This document shows, one piece after another, positions 6,244-14,765 of a stretch of 16,434 bases of DNA. The notes below the pieces were generated by a model, which was not told the DNA's origin, did no database searches, and was given only the letters and a program-made list of their open reading frames with translations. The translations under genes and the position numbers were made by a program. Source of the DNA: an uncultured bacterium (GTDB lineage: Bacteria; Bacillota; Clostridia; Lachnospirales; Lachnospiraceae); contig CAJMQQ010000058.1 in the NCBI GenBank assembly GCA_905215625.1, positions 1 through 16,434 of the forward strand. The letters run 5' to 3'. Position 1 is the stretch's first letter, and each line of letters starts with the position of its first letter.

Positions 6244-7254
6244 ATGATTATTATTATGAAACCTAACGCTTCTGATAAAGCGATTGAAAACGTTACTCAT
6301 ATGATTGAAGAGAAAGGATTGGCTGCCCATCTTTCAAAAGGCACTCAGGTTACCATTATCGGCGTAGTCGGCGATAAAAGCCTCTTATCCAACTGTAACG
6401 TCGAGCTGGCAGAGGGCGTAGAAAAAATTGTACCAGTTACGGAGTCTTACAAGCTGGTCAACAAAAAATTCCATCCAGATGACTCCTCCGTCCAGGTAGG
6501 GCCTTCTGTTATCGGGCCAGGCACCCTGACCGTTATGGCAGGTCCCTGCGCCATTGAAAACCGCAAACAGCTTCTGGATACTGCCTTTGCAGTGAAAAAG
6601 GCCGGTGCTACCTTCCTGCGGGGCGGCGCTTACAAGCCCCGTACTTCTCCTTACTCTTTCCAGGGTTTAGAGGAAGAAGGGCTTAAATATATGAAGGAAG
6701 CCAGAGAAGCCACCGGTCTTCCGGTTATCTGTGAGGTTACCAGTGGACACGCCATTGAAAGCGCCGTAAAATATGTCGACATGGTTCAGATCGGCGCCCG
6801 CAATATGCAGAATTTCGAGTTATTAAAAGAAGTTGGACGGGCAGGGATTCCTGTTCTATTAAAAAGAGGTCTGTCCGCTACCATTGATGAATGGCTCAAC
6901 TCTGCTGAATATATCTTAGCGGCCGGCAATCCAAATGTGGTGCTGTGCGAGCGCGGCATCCGTACCTATGAGACTGCCACCCGCAATACTCTGGATTTAA
7001 GCGCTGTTCCGGTCATCCGGTCAAAGAGCCATCTGCCAATTATTGTGGATCCCAGCCACGCTACCGGCGTCCGGGCTTATGTAGAGCCTCTTTCCAAAGC
7101 AGCTTTAGCCTGCGGTGCAGATGGTCTGATGGTAGAAGTACACCCCTGTCCTTCCTGCGCCCTGTCCGATGGTCCCCAGTCCCTTACATTTCCGGACTTT
7201 GAACAGCTGATGCAGGACTTAAAGCCTTACGCCGAGCTTTCCGGCCGGAAATAA
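6244..7254 (+). CDS. aroF: 3-deoxy-7-phosphoheptulonate (DAHP) synthase, type I-beta
   Basis: A 336-aa enzyme that condenses phosphoenolpyruvate and erythrose 4-phosphate to DAHP, the first step of the shikimate pathway. The N-terminal 65 or so residues form the ferredoxin-like domain found in Thermotoga-type DAHP synthases, where it mediates feedback inhibition. The barrel carries AGPCAIE (C102), LRGGAYKPRTSPYSFQG (125-141), LLKRG (205-209), CERGIR (235-240), DPSHATG (269-275) and EVHP (298-301). Expected metal ligands C102, H272, E298 and D309 are all present. The segment before D309 reads HPCPSCALSDG, with two cysteines where I recall other members mostly having non-cysteine residues. The ATG at 6244 follows AAAGGAG. 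It is the first gene of an operon with tyrA and aroA and has its own strong promoter. Confidence 0.95.
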   Translation: MIIIMKPNASDKAIENVTHMIEEKGLAAHLSKGTQVTIIGVVGDKSLLSNCNVELAEGVEKIVPVTESYKLVNKKFHPDDSSVQVGPSVIGPGTLTVMAGPCAIENRKQLLDTAFAVKKAGATFLRGGAYKPRTSPYSFQGLEEEGLKYMKEAREATGLPVICEVTSGHAIESAVKYVDMVQIGARNMQNFELLKEVGRAGIPVLLKRGLSATIDEWLNSAEYILAAGNPNVVLCERGIRTYETATRNTLDLSAVPVIRSKSHLPIIVDPSHATGVRAYVEPLSKAALACGADGLMVEVHPCPSCALSDGPQSLTFPDFEQLMQDLKPYAELSGRK

Positions 7255-7281
7255 CCGCCTGGGGCAGAAAGGATTTTTACG

Positions 7282-8379
7282 ATGTCAGAACAAACCATTG
7301 GCTTTATCGGACTGGGACTGATTGGCGGTTCCATTGCAAAAGGCATCAAACGGGCCAATCCGGATACCGTAATTATGGCCTATATGCGCTCCAGCTCCCG
7401 TCTGGAGCAGGCAAAACAGGATGGTATTGTAGATATTATATTAAATGGGGCAGACGAACAGCTCCGTCAGTGCGATATGATTTTTTTGTGTACTCCTGTT
7501 GAATACAATGCCGGCTATCTAAAGGCAATCCGCCCCTATTTAAAACCAGGCGCTATTGTAACAGATGTGGGAAGTACCAAGACCAATATCCATGAAGAGG
7601 TCATCCGGCTTCAGATGGAGGATTGTTTTGTCGGCGGCCATCCTATGGCAGGTTCTGAGAAAACCGGTTATGAAAATTCTACGGACCATCTGCTGGAAAA
7701 CGCTTACTATATCATTACTCCTTCTAAGAAATCCTCTGCCGAACAAATCGACAGGGTTCGTTCTGTGGCCCTCTCCCTTGGGGCGATTCCTATGGTATTA
7801 GATTATATGGAGCACGACAAGGCAGTTGCCGCCATCAGCCATCTGCCTCATCTGGCTGCCTCCTGCCTGGTCAATCTGGTAAAGGTTTCCGATAACCAGT
7901 CAGAAACCATGAAGCAGATTGCCGCCGGAGGTTTTAAAGACATTACCCGAATCGCTTCTTCCTCTCCGGAAATGTGGGAGCAGATCTGTATGGCAAACAG
8001 CGGCCCCATCGGGGATATACTGGAAGCCTATATCCAGTCTCTCTCTGCAGTATTGGGCCAGATCCGGAACAGGCAGGAAGGCGCTATCTTCCACCTTCTG
8101 GAAGAATCCAGGGACTACCGCAACTCCATGACCGATCGGGCAAAGGGCGCCATTGAACCGGATTATTCCTTCTCTGTGGATATTGTAGACGAAGCAGGCG
8201 CCATTTCCACTCTTTCCGTAATCCTGGCTGCCAAAGGCATCAATATTAAAAATATCGGCATTAACAATAACCGGGAACGGGGTGAAGGCGCCCTGCGGAT
8301 TACTTTTTATGATGAAGAATCCTTAGAGGCAGCCTGGACCCAGCTGACCCGCTATCATTATGAATTATTCCGTCAGTAG
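7282..8379 (+). CDS. tyrA: prephenate dehydrogenase with C-terminal ACT domain
   Basis: A 365-aa enzyme that oxidatively decarboxylates prephenate to 4-hydroxyphenylpyruvate, committing flux to tyrosine. The N-terminal Rossmann fold has GLGLIGGS (G10, G12, G15), then TDVGSTK (94-100), GGHPMAGSEKTG (118-129) and ISHLPH (185-190), the usual NAD- and prephenate-binding segments including the catalytic His. After the helical dimerisation domain, residues 296-365 form an ACT domain (YSFSVDIVDEAGAISTLSVI...), expected to bind tyrosine or another amino acid for feedback control. No chorismate mutase domain is fused. It follows aroF by 27 bases with AAAGGA before the ATG, and precedes aroA by 13 bases. 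Confidence 0.95.
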   Translation: MSEQTIGFIGLGLIGGSIAKGIKRANPDTVIMAYMRSSSRLEQAKQDGIVDIILNGADEQLRQCDMIFLCTPVEYNAGYLKAIRPYLKPGAIVTDVGSTKTNIHEEVIRLQMEDCFVGGHPMAGSEKTGYENSTDHLLENAYYIITPSKKSSAEQIDRVRSVALSLGAIPMVLDYMEHDKAVAAISHLPHLAASCLVNLVKVSDNQSETMKQIAAGGFKDITRIASSSPEMWEQICMANSGPIGDILEAYIQSLSAVLGQIRNRQEGAIFHLLEESRDYRNSMTDRAKGAIEPDYSFSVDIVDEAGAISTLSVILAAKGINIKNIGINNNRERGEGALRITFYDEESLEAAWTQLTRYHYELFRQ

Positions 8380-8392
8380 GAGGTTTAGAACT

Positions 8393-9670
8393 ATGGAATT
8401 TACGAAAGCCGCCCGGCTTCACGGCGAAATCTCTGTGCCAGGCGATAAATCGATTTCCCACCGAAGTGTGATGTTTGGATCCATTGCCAAAGGAATCACT
8501 GAGATTGACCACTTTCTGACAGGTGCAGACTGCCTGTCTACGATTTCCTGTTTTCAGAAAATGGGCATTCCCATTGAAGCTGCCGGAGAACGGGTCATCA
8601 TCCGCGGAAAAGGACTTCACGGTCTCTCGGCTCCTTCTGGAATCTTGGACTGCGGCAATTCCGGCACAACGACCCGACTGATTTCCGGAATCCTGTCTGC
8701 CCAGAACTTTGACGTGACCTTGACCGGAGACCCATCTATCCAGACCCGTCCTATGAAACGGATTATGACCCCGCTGGCCCAAATGGGAGCAGATATTACC
8801 AGTATCCAGGGAAATGACTGTGCCCCTTTAAAAATCTGCGGCAGACCGCTTCATGGCATTTCCTATCAAAGTCCTGTTGCCTCTGCCCAGGTAAAATCGG
8901 CCATTCTCTTAGCCGGACTGTACGCAGATGGGGAAACCAGGGTTACTGAACCCGCCCTTTCCCGCAACCATACAGAATTAATGCTCCAAGGATTTGGCGC
9001 CAATGTTCATACAGAAAATACGACTGCTGTTATCCAACCTGTCAAAGAACTATATGGCATGAAATTATCCGTACCTGGAGACATTTCTTCCGCCGCCTTT
9101 TTCTTAGCTGCGGGCCTGATGGTTCCAGGTTCCGAAATCCTTCTGAAAAATGTAGGCATTAATCCGACCAGAGACGGAATCCTTCATGTATGCCAGCAGA
9201 TGGGCGGAAATATTACGCTCCTCAATCTGAAAATGGAAGGTGGAGAATCTACGGCTGACATTCTAGTCCGTCACAGCACGCTCCACGGTACTACCATTGA
9301 AGACCCTATGATTCCATCCCTAATCGACGAGCTTCCAATCATCGCTGTTATGGCCTGTCTGGCAGACGGAGAAACCATTATTCGGGATGCTGCTGAATTA
9401 AAGGTAAAAGAATCCAACCGAATCCGGGTTATGACGGAAAACTTGACCGCCATGGGCGCAGATGTAACGGAAACCGACGATGGCATGGTAATCCGCGGAG
9501 GAAAGCCTCTTCATGGCGCTGTGATTGATAGTCATCTGGATCACCGCATTGCCATGAGTTTTGCTGTGGCAGCTCTCTGTGCCGACGGAATTACCCAGAT
9601 TAACGGTGCAGAATGCGTCAACATCTCCTATCCGGAGTTCTATCAAGATCTTGAAAAGCTGCGCAGATAG
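8393..9670 (+). CDS. aroA: 3-phosphoshikimate 1-carboxyvinyltransferase (EPSP synthase)
   Basis: A 425-aa enzyme that transfers the enolpyruvyl group of PEP to shikimate 3-phosphate. Motifs in order: GDKSISHR (17-24; K19, S20 and R24 contact substrates), LDCGNSGTTTRL (85-96), GDPSIQTRPMKR (112-123), SAQVKSAILLAG (164-175), SRNHTE (190-195), VPGDISSAAFFLAAG (227-241), IDELP with catalytic-type D312 and E313, ELKVKESNR (335-343) with E340, and DHRIAMS near the C-terminus. The start is set at 8393 because AGGAGG lies nine bases upstream; a longer open frame from 8360 would overlap tyrA and has no ribosome binding site. It is the last gene of the aromatic operon and converges on ysxC across a shared hairpin. 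Confidence 0.95.
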   Translation: MEFTKAARLHGEISVPGDKSISHRSVMFGSIAKGITEIDHFLTGADCLSTISCFQKMGIPIEAAGERVIIRGKGLHGLSAPSGILDCGNSGTTTRLISGILSAQNFDVTLTGDPSIQTRPMKRIMTPLAQMGADITSIQGNDCAPLKICGRPLHGISYQSPVASAQVKSAILLAGLYADGETRVTEPALSRNHTELMLQGFGANVHTENTTAVIQPVKELYGMKLSVPGDISSAAFFLAAGLMVPGSEILLKNVGINPTRDGILHVCQQMGGNITLLNLKMEGGESTADILVRHSTLHGTTIEDPMIPSLIDELPIIAVMACLADGETIIRDAAELKVKESNRIRVMTENLTAMGADVTETDDGMVIRGGKPLHGAVIDSHLDHRIAMSFAVAALCADGITQINGAECVNISYPEFYQDLEKLRR

Positions 9671-9678
9671 CGCATAAG

Positions 9679-9712
9679 CAATGGGAGGCATCCATCTGAA
9701 TGCCTCCCATTG
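9679..9712. terminator. bidirectional terminator hairpin between aroA and ysxC
   Basis: Perfect 13-bp stem CAATGGGAGGCAT (9679-9691) with ATGCCTCCCATTG (9700-9712) and an 8-base loop, placed between two converging genes that stop at 9670 and 9718. It is symmetric, so it can fold in both transcripts. The T-runs after it are short and broken on both strands, so efficiency is uncertain. Confidence 0.7.
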
Positions 9713-9717
9713 TTACA

Positions 9718-10323
9718 CTACTCTTCGCTTTCTTCTTTTAATCCGGCCTCTTGTTCTAAGATAGTCCAGATTTCTTCCCGTCCCTGCTTGGTTTCAGCAG
9801 AAAACGGAATCAGAATATCTTCTTTTTTCATTCCCAGTCCCTGACGAATCTGCTTTACCTGCTTTGCCACCTGGCTTCTTTTTAATTTGTCCAGCTTGGT
9901 CGCAATGATAATCGGCTGGTAACCGTTATGGATAATCCAGTCATACATTAGCTTGTCATTTTCAGATGGGTCGTGGCGAATATCTACCAGCAAAAATACC
10001 TTTTTTAACATAGCGGACTGGTTCAGATAATTTTCAATCATCCGGCCCCATTTGGCCTTTTCCTCTAATGATACTTTTGCATATCCGTATCCGGGCAGAT
10101 CTACATAGTACAAATCGTCATTAATCCGGTAAAAGTTAATGGTCTGAGTCTTTCCCGGCTGGGAGGAAGTTCTTGCGTAAGCTTTCCGGTTCATCAGAGC
10201 ATTGATCAGGGAAGATTTTCCTACATTAGACTTTCCAGCAAAGGCAAACTCCGGCAGGGTATTTTCCGGAAGCTTACTCTTAATGCCGCATACCGTCTCC
10301 AAATTTACATTTTTAATAATCAT
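9718..10323 (-). CDS. ysxC: ribosome biogenesis GTP-binding protein YsxC/YihA (EngB)
   Basis: A 201-aa GTPase of the EngB family, needed for late assembly of the 50S subunit in Firmicutes. GTPase motifs: G1 GKSNVGKS (30-37), the G2 threonine within PGKTQTINF (56-64), G3 DLPGYG (75-80), G4 TKLDK (142-146) and G5 SAE (175-177). Length and the short N-terminal extension match the family. Its ATG overlaps the lon stop codon in an ATGA arrangement (4 shared bases), with GGAGG about eight bases upstream inside lon, so translation is coupled to lon. The lon-ysxC order is shared with Bacillus. The C-terminus is acidic (KEESEE). Confidence 0.95.
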   Translation of the reverse strand: MIIKNVNLETVCGIKSKLPENTLPEFAFAGKSNVGKSSLINALMNRKAYARTSSQPGKTQTINFYRINDDLYYVDLPGYGYAKVSLEEKAKWGRMIENYLNQSAMLKKVFLLVDIRHDPSENDKLMYDWIIHNGYQPIIIATKLDKLKRSQVAKQVKQIRQGLGMKKEDILIPFSAETKQGREEIWTILEQEAGLKEESEE

Positions 10324-12629
10324 GCCAGCGCCTCCTTTAACACATCTTCCATGGTCTTTACAAACACAATTTCCAGGCCTTTTGTAATTTCTTTCGAAAG
10401 TTCGGCAATATCCGGACGGTTTTTATCCGGTACCAGAACGGTCTCCATATGGGCCATTTTTGCAGCCAGAATCTTTTCCTTTAAGCCGCCGATGGGAAGA
10501 ACGCGTCCCCGCAGGGTAATTTCTCCGGTCATAGCCACTTTTGCCTTTACCGGACGTTCCAGCACCGCAGACAGCATGGCCGTTGCCATGGTAATTCCTG
10601 CAGAAGGACCGTCTTTTGGCACAGCTCCCTCTGGAATGTGGATGTGAATGTCATGTTTTTCAAAATAATCGTCTGCTACCTGGTATTTTGGCGCAACAGA
10701 ACGGATATAAGTAAGGGCAGTCTGGGCAGATTCCTTCATAACATCCCCCAACTGACCGGTAAGCTGAAGATTCCCTTTTCCAGGCATTACGTTTACCTCG
10801 ATCTGCAGGGTATCCCCCCCTACGCTGGTCCAGGCAAGTCCGCGGACAATACCAATCTCATCTTCTTCATTGGCATCTGCAAAGGAAATCCGTTCTTTGC
10901 CCAGGTATTTTTCCAAGCTGGATTCCGTAATCCGGATAACCTGTTTTTTATTTTCCAGAAATTCTCTGGCTGCCTTCCGGTACAAGTCTCCAATCCGGCG
11001 CTCTAAGCTTCTTACACCGGCTTCCCTTGTGTAATTGTGAATTACCTTTTCCAGAGCTTTGTCGGAAATCGTTACCTGTTCTTTGGTCAATCCGTTTCGT
11101 TCTAACTGTTTCTTAACCAGGAAGTTTTTGGCAATATGAAGTTTCTCATTTTCTGTATAGCTGGTAATCTCAATGATTTCCATACGGTCTAACAGCGGTC
11201 CCGGAATGGTCTGGGTCGTATTGGCCGTGGCAATAAACAGCACCTGGGATAAGTCTATCGGCAGTTCTACATAATGATCCCGGAATTTTACATTCTGCTC
11301 CCCATCTAATACCTCTAAAAGGGCAGATGAAGTATCACCTTTGTAATCGCTGCTGACTTTGTCAATCTCATCTAACAGCATCAGGGGATTGCTGACTCCT
11401 GCCTGTCTCAATCCGTCTACCAGACGTCCCGGCATTGCTCCCACATAGGTTCTCCTATGACCGCGGATTTCCGCCTCGTCCCGGACGCCTCCTAAGCTGA
11501 TGCGAACATACTTTTTATTCAGTGCCCGGGCTACCGAACGGGCTATGGAAGTTTTACCGGTTCCAGGTGGTCCTACCAGACACAGAATCGGGCTGATGCC
11601 TTTGTCTGTCAGGGTACGGACTGCCAGATACTCCAAAATCCGGTCTTTGACCTTTTCCAGTCCATAATGGTCTTCATTCAGTATCGTTTCTGCATGGGCG
11701 ATGTCGTTATTGTCTCTGGAAACCTTTTTCCAGGGAAGATCCAGAAGGGTCTCAATATACGTACGGCTTACATTGCTCTCCGGACTGCTGCTGGGAATGG
11801 ATTTTAACCTTCCAATCTCTTTTGCAATCTTTTCCTTTACTTCCTTGTCTGCTTTTAAGGTCTTTAAACGCTTTTCATACTCTTCTGCATCGGATACCAC
11901 ATTATCTTCTCCCAGTTCTTCTCTGATAATGCGAAGCTGTTCCCGCAAAATGTAATCTTTCTGGTTTTTATTGACTGCATCCCGTACCTTTTCCTGCAGT
12001 TCTTTCTTGATCCGCAGGATTTCCAATTCCGAAATCAGAATGTTTACGACTTTCTCATACCGTTCTTCTAAATCCAGGCTTTCCATGACCTCCTGGCGCA
12101 TGGTGTAATCCCATGGCATCTGGATTGCCACCTGATCCAGAAGCTCGCCTAAATCCTCAATCAGCATCAGGTTTGGCAAAAGTTCTTTTGCCATCCGTGA
12201 ATTTTCTCTTCCGAATTCTTCTAATTTGTCTTTCACTACGCGAAGCATAGCCTCTTTTGCAGAAAGAGGCAGACTGTCCCGTTCTTCAATTAATTCAATT
12301 TCGCCGATGAGCGCCGGCTCGGTACTGTCAAAATCCAGCAGGACGCCTTTTTGTTCTCCTTCCACCATAACCCGGATAACGCCGTCCGGCAGCTTTACCA
12401 GCTGTTTGATTTTTGCTACGCAGCCGACATGGTATAAATCCTCAATAGACGGATCCGCTACCTCTGTCTGTCTCTGGGTAACCAGAAACGCCTGCTGTTC
12501 TCCCACCATTGCTTTTTCCATGGCCGCTTTTGATTTGGTTCTGCTAATATCAAAATGAACAATCATTTTAGGGAGGACTGCAAGCCCTCTGAGCGCAATC
12601 ACCGGCATGGTAATGGTTCTGTCTTCCAT
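10320..12629 (-). CDS. lon: ATP-dependent protease La (Lon)
   Basis: A 769-aa LonA-type protease of normal length. An N-terminal substrate-recognition domain (about 1-200) and a coiled-coil-like helical stretch (about 200-280) precede the AAA+ module with Walker A GPPGTGKT (353-360) and Walker B LLDEIDK. The C-terminal peptidase domain carries PKDGPSAG with nucleophile S676, and GGLKEKILAA with the paired lysine K719. It degrades damaged and regulatory proteins in the cytoplasm. The start at 12629 has AGGAGG eight to nine bases upstream. A strong hairpin terminator lies between clpX and this gene, only about 40 bases before its start; I found no convincing promoter in that gap and no CIRCE or full CtsR box. 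Confidence 0.97.
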   Translation of the reverse strand: MEDRTITMPVIALRGLAVLPKMIVHFDISRTKSKAAMEKAMVGEQQAFLVTQRQTEVADPSIEDLYHVGCVAKIKQLVKLPDGVIRVMVEGEQKGVLLDFDSTEPALIGEIELIEERDSLPLSAKEAMLRVVKDKLEEFGRENSRMAKELLPNLMLIEDLGELLDQVAIQMPWDYTMRQEVMESLDLEERYEKVVNILISELEILRIKKELQEKVRDAVNKNQKDYILREQLRIIREELGEDNVVSDAEEYEKRLKTLKADKEVKEKIAKEIGRLKSIPSSSPESNVSRTYIETLLDLPWKKVSRDNNDIAHAETILNEDHYGLEKVKDRILEYLAVRTLTDKGISPILCLVGPPGTGKTSIARSVARALNKKYVRISLGGVRDEAEIRGHRRTYVGAMPGRLVDGLRQAGVSNPLMLLDEIDKVSSDYKGDTSSALLEVLDGEQNVKFRDHYVELPIDLSQVLFIATANTTQTIPGPLLDRMEIIEITSYTENEKLHIAKNFLVKKQLERNGLTKEQVTISDKALEKVIHNYTREAGVRSLERRIGDLYRKAAREFLENKKQVIRITESSLEKYLGKERISFADANEEDEIGIVRGLAWTSVGGDTLQIEVNVMPGKGNLQLTGQLGDVMKESAQTALTYIRSVAPKYQVADDYFEKHDIHIHIPEGAVPKDGPSAGITMATAMLSAVLERPVKAKVAMTGEITLRGRVLPIGGLKEKILAAKMAHMETVLVPDKNRPDIAELSKEITKGLEIVFVKTMEDVLKEALA

Positions 12630-12664
12630 TTTCTTTCCTCCTCATGCAAATCTTCCGTTAGCTG

Positions 12665-12703
12665 AAAAAGGCCATTGCATATTGTGACCTCTATGCAACA
12701 GCC
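12665..12703 (-). terminator. intrinsic terminator or attenuator between clpX and lon
   Basis: On the minus strand GGCTGTTGCAT (12693-12703) pairs with ATGCAATGGCC (12670-12680): 11 pairs including two G-U, with a 12-base loop, followed at once by TTTTT (12665-12669). It lies about 16 bases after the clpX stop and about 35 bases before the lon start. Confidence 0.8.
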
Positions 12704-12719
12704 CCTGTCAGGAGTAAAT

Positions 12720-14018
12720 CTATGCAATCTCTCCGGTTTTATCTTTCTTTAATCTGGATGTCATTTTCCTTGGAACCGCCGTATCCCGGTAGACAATCTC
12801 CGGCTGGCCTTTTCCTTCAATTACATCTTTGGTAATGGTACAGATTCCAATGGTATCATCAGAAGGAATCTCATACATAATATCCGTCATTACCTTTTCA
12901 ATAATGGAACGAAGACCTCTGGCTCCAGTCTTTCTCTCTACTGCTTCTTTGGCAATCGCCGCAAGAGCGTCGTCTGTAAACTCCAGTTTGACGTCATCCA
13001 GTTCAAACAGCTTTTCATATTGCTTGGTCAGAGCATTCTTCGGCTCTGACAAAATCTTAACCAATGCCGGCTCATCCAGCAGTCTCAAAGAAACTACTAC
13101 CGGCACACGTCCGATAAATTCCGGAATCAGGCCGTATTTTGTCAAATCCTGAGGCATAACCTGAAGCAGCAAATCATCTAAGTTTCTCTGGTTTTTATCT
13201 ACAATCTCTGCATTAAAACCAATGGAGCTGGTGCTTAAACGGCTTTCAATAATCTTTTCCAGACCGTCAAAGGCGCCGCCGCAGATAAATAGAATATTCG
13301 TCGTATCGATCTGCAAAAGTTCCTGATGCGGATGCTTTCTGCCTCCCTGGGGCGGAACGCTGGCAACTGTACCTTCCAGAATCTTCAACAGCGCCTGCTG
13401 GACTCCCTCGCCGGATACGTCCCTGGTAATGGATACATTCTCGGATTTTTTGGTAATCTTGTCAATCTCGTCAATATAGATAATTCCGTACTCAGCTTTT
13501 GCAATATCATAGTCAGCTGCCTGAATCAGCTTCAGAAGGATATTTTCCACATCCTCGCCTACATATCCTGCTTCGGTAAGAGCCGTAGCATCTGCAATGG
13601 CAAAGGGAACTCCCAAAATTCTTGCAAGGGTCTGGGCAAGATAGGTCTTTCCGGAACCAGTCGGTCCAAGCATTAAAATATTGCTCTTCTGGACTTCTAC
13701 ATCCAGTTTCTTTCTGGAAGTAATTCTTTTATAATGATTGTAAACCGCTACAGAAAGAACTTTTTTCGCCTCATCCTGTCCGATTACATACTCATCCAGA
13801 AATTCCTTCAGTTCCTTGGGTTTTAACAGATTGATCTCATCCAGTTCATCCTGGACATCCATCTGCTCTCCCAGCTCCTCCTCTAAAATCTCACCGCAAA
13901 GCTCAATACATTCATCACAGATAAATACATTATTGGATCCAGCAATCAACTTTCTTACCTGATCCTGGGTCTTGCCGCAAAAAGAGCAGCGAACCTTATC
14001 ATCTGGTCTGATTGGCAT
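12720..14018 (-). CDS. clpX: ATP-dependent Clp protease ATP-binding subunit ClpX
   Basis: A 432-aa AAA+ unfoldase that feeds substrates to ClpP. The N-terminal zinc-binding domain has C11-X2-C14 and C34-X2-C37. The ATPase core has Walker A GPTGSGKT (118-125), the pore loop GYVG (151-154), Walker B YIDEID (181-186), the arginine-containing FIGRVPV (301-307) and the sensor-2 region TGARGLRS. The IGF tripeptide (266-268) that docks onto the ClpP ring is present, so it should be a true ClpP partner. The start at 14018 follows AAGGAAAGGTGG. It lies 26 bases after clpP, so the two are almost certainly co-transcribed, and its mRNA probably ends at the hairpin before lon. Confidence 0.97.
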   Translation of the reverse strand: MPIRPDDKVRCSFCGKTQDQVRKLIAGSNNVFICDECIELCGEILEEELGEQMDVQDELDEINLLKPKELKEFLDEYVIGQDEAKKVLSVAVYNHYKRITSRKKLDVEVQKSNILMLGPTGSGKTYLAQTLARILGVPFAIADATALTEAGYVGEDVENILLKLIQAADYDIAKAEYGIIYIDEIDKITKKSENVSITRDVSGEGVQQALLKILEGTVASVPPQGGRKHPHQELLQIDTTNILFICGGAFDGLEKIIESRLSTSSIGFNAEIVDKNQRNLDDLLLQVMPQDLTKYGLIPEFIGRVPVVVSLRLLDEPALVKILSEPKNALTKQYEKLFELDDVKLEFTDDALAAIAKEAVERKTGARGLRSIIEKVMTDIMYEIPSDDTIGICTITKDVIEGKGQPEIVYRDTAVPRKMTSRLKKDKTGEIA

Positions 14019-14044
14019 ATTTCCACCTTTCCTTAACGGGCCAG

Positions 14045-14626
14045 TTAGTGACTTGCAATTACTGCGTCTACCAGACCGTATTCTTTGGCTTCCAGGGCGC
14101 TCATGTAGTTATCACGCTCTGTATCCCGCTCAATGACCTCTAAAGGCTGTCCGGTATTGGCCGCTAATATCTCGTTTAATTTCTTTTTGGTTCGTAAAAT
14201 GTGATCAGCTACAATCTTAATGTCGGTTGCCTGTCCCTGAGCACCGCCGGATGGCTGGTGAATCATAATTTCAGCATTTGGAAGTGCAAATCTCTTGCCT
14301 TTTGCACCGCTGGACAGCAAGAATGCGCCCATGCTGGCTGCCATACCGATGCAGACAGTAGAAACGTCACATTTAATGTAGTTCATGGTATCGTAAATCG
14401 CCATGCCTGCGGTAACTGATCCGCCTGGGCTGTTAATGTAGAAATTAATATCTTTTCCAGGATCCTCAGACTCTAAAAATAAAAGCTGAGCTACTACCAG
14501 ACTGGCAGTCACATCATTCACCTCTTCGCCTAAGAACACGATTCTGTCCTTTAACAGACGGGAATAAATATCATAGGAGCGCTCGCCCCTGCTGGTTGAT
14601 TCAATGACATAAGGCACTAAACTCAT
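14045..14626 (-). CDS. clpP: ATP-dependent Clp protease proteolytic subunit ClpP
   Basis: A 193-aa serine peptidase that forms the tetradecameric chamber used with ClpX (and ClpC/ClpA where present). The catalytic triad is complete: S98 in AASMGA, H123 in IHQPSGG and D172 in ERDNYMS. The N-terminal axial loop (about 1-20, including SRGERSYDIYSRLL) and handle region are normal, and the length matches housekeeping ClpP. The ATG at 14626 has AAAGGAG eight bases upstream. It sits between tig and clpX; the 139-base gap after tig holds a long inverted repeat but no promoter that I can support, so transcription may read through from tig. Confidence 0.97.
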   Translation of the reverse strand: MSLVPYVIESTSRGERSYDIYSRLLKDRIVFLGEEVNDVTASLVVAQLLFLESEDPGKDINFYINSPGGSVTAGMAIYDTMNYIKCDVSTVCIGMAASMGAFLLSSGAKGKRFALPNAEIMIHQPSGGAQGQATDIKIVADHILRTKKKLNEILAANTGQPLEVIERDTERDNYMSALEAKEYGLVDAVIASH

Positions 14627-14680
14627 CTTTCTACTCCTTTCTTACGCGACAGTTTTTTCTCTGCCGCCGACAAATAGCAG

Positions 14681-14730
14681 GAAGTTGCAGACAGGAGTCC
14701 CTATCAACTGCGTCCCCCTTCTGCAACTTC
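14681..14730 (-). terminator. long hairpin in the tig-clpP intergenic region (function unclear)
   Basis: Perfect 11-base inverted repeat, GAAGTTGCAGA (14681-14691) and TCTGCAACTTC (14720-14730) on the plus strand. On the minus-strand RNA a further short AGGGG/CTCCT helix can form inside the loop. No T-run follows, so it is not a classical intrinsic terminator. It could be a Rho-type terminator, an RNA-processing or stability element, or an attenuator between tig and clpP. Confidence 0.45.
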
Positions 14731-14765
14731 TCCATCTGGTATCTCAGACCTGAACAAACGGCAAA

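Noticed and set aside
8360..8392. Longer aroA start at 8360 overlapping tyrA
   Set aside because: No ribosome binding site, and the extra 11 residues are not typical; AGGAGG points to 8393.
9395..9421. KESNR in EPSP synthase instead of KETDR, as a possible active-site change
   Set aside because: Asn at this position is usual in Gram-positive EPSP synthases; the catalytic-type D312 and E340 are intact.
12675..12700. GGTCACAATA near the clpX-lon hairpin as a CtsR heat-shock box
   Set aside because: Only one half-site resembles the consensus; the second direct repeat is missing, and no CIRCE element is seen either.
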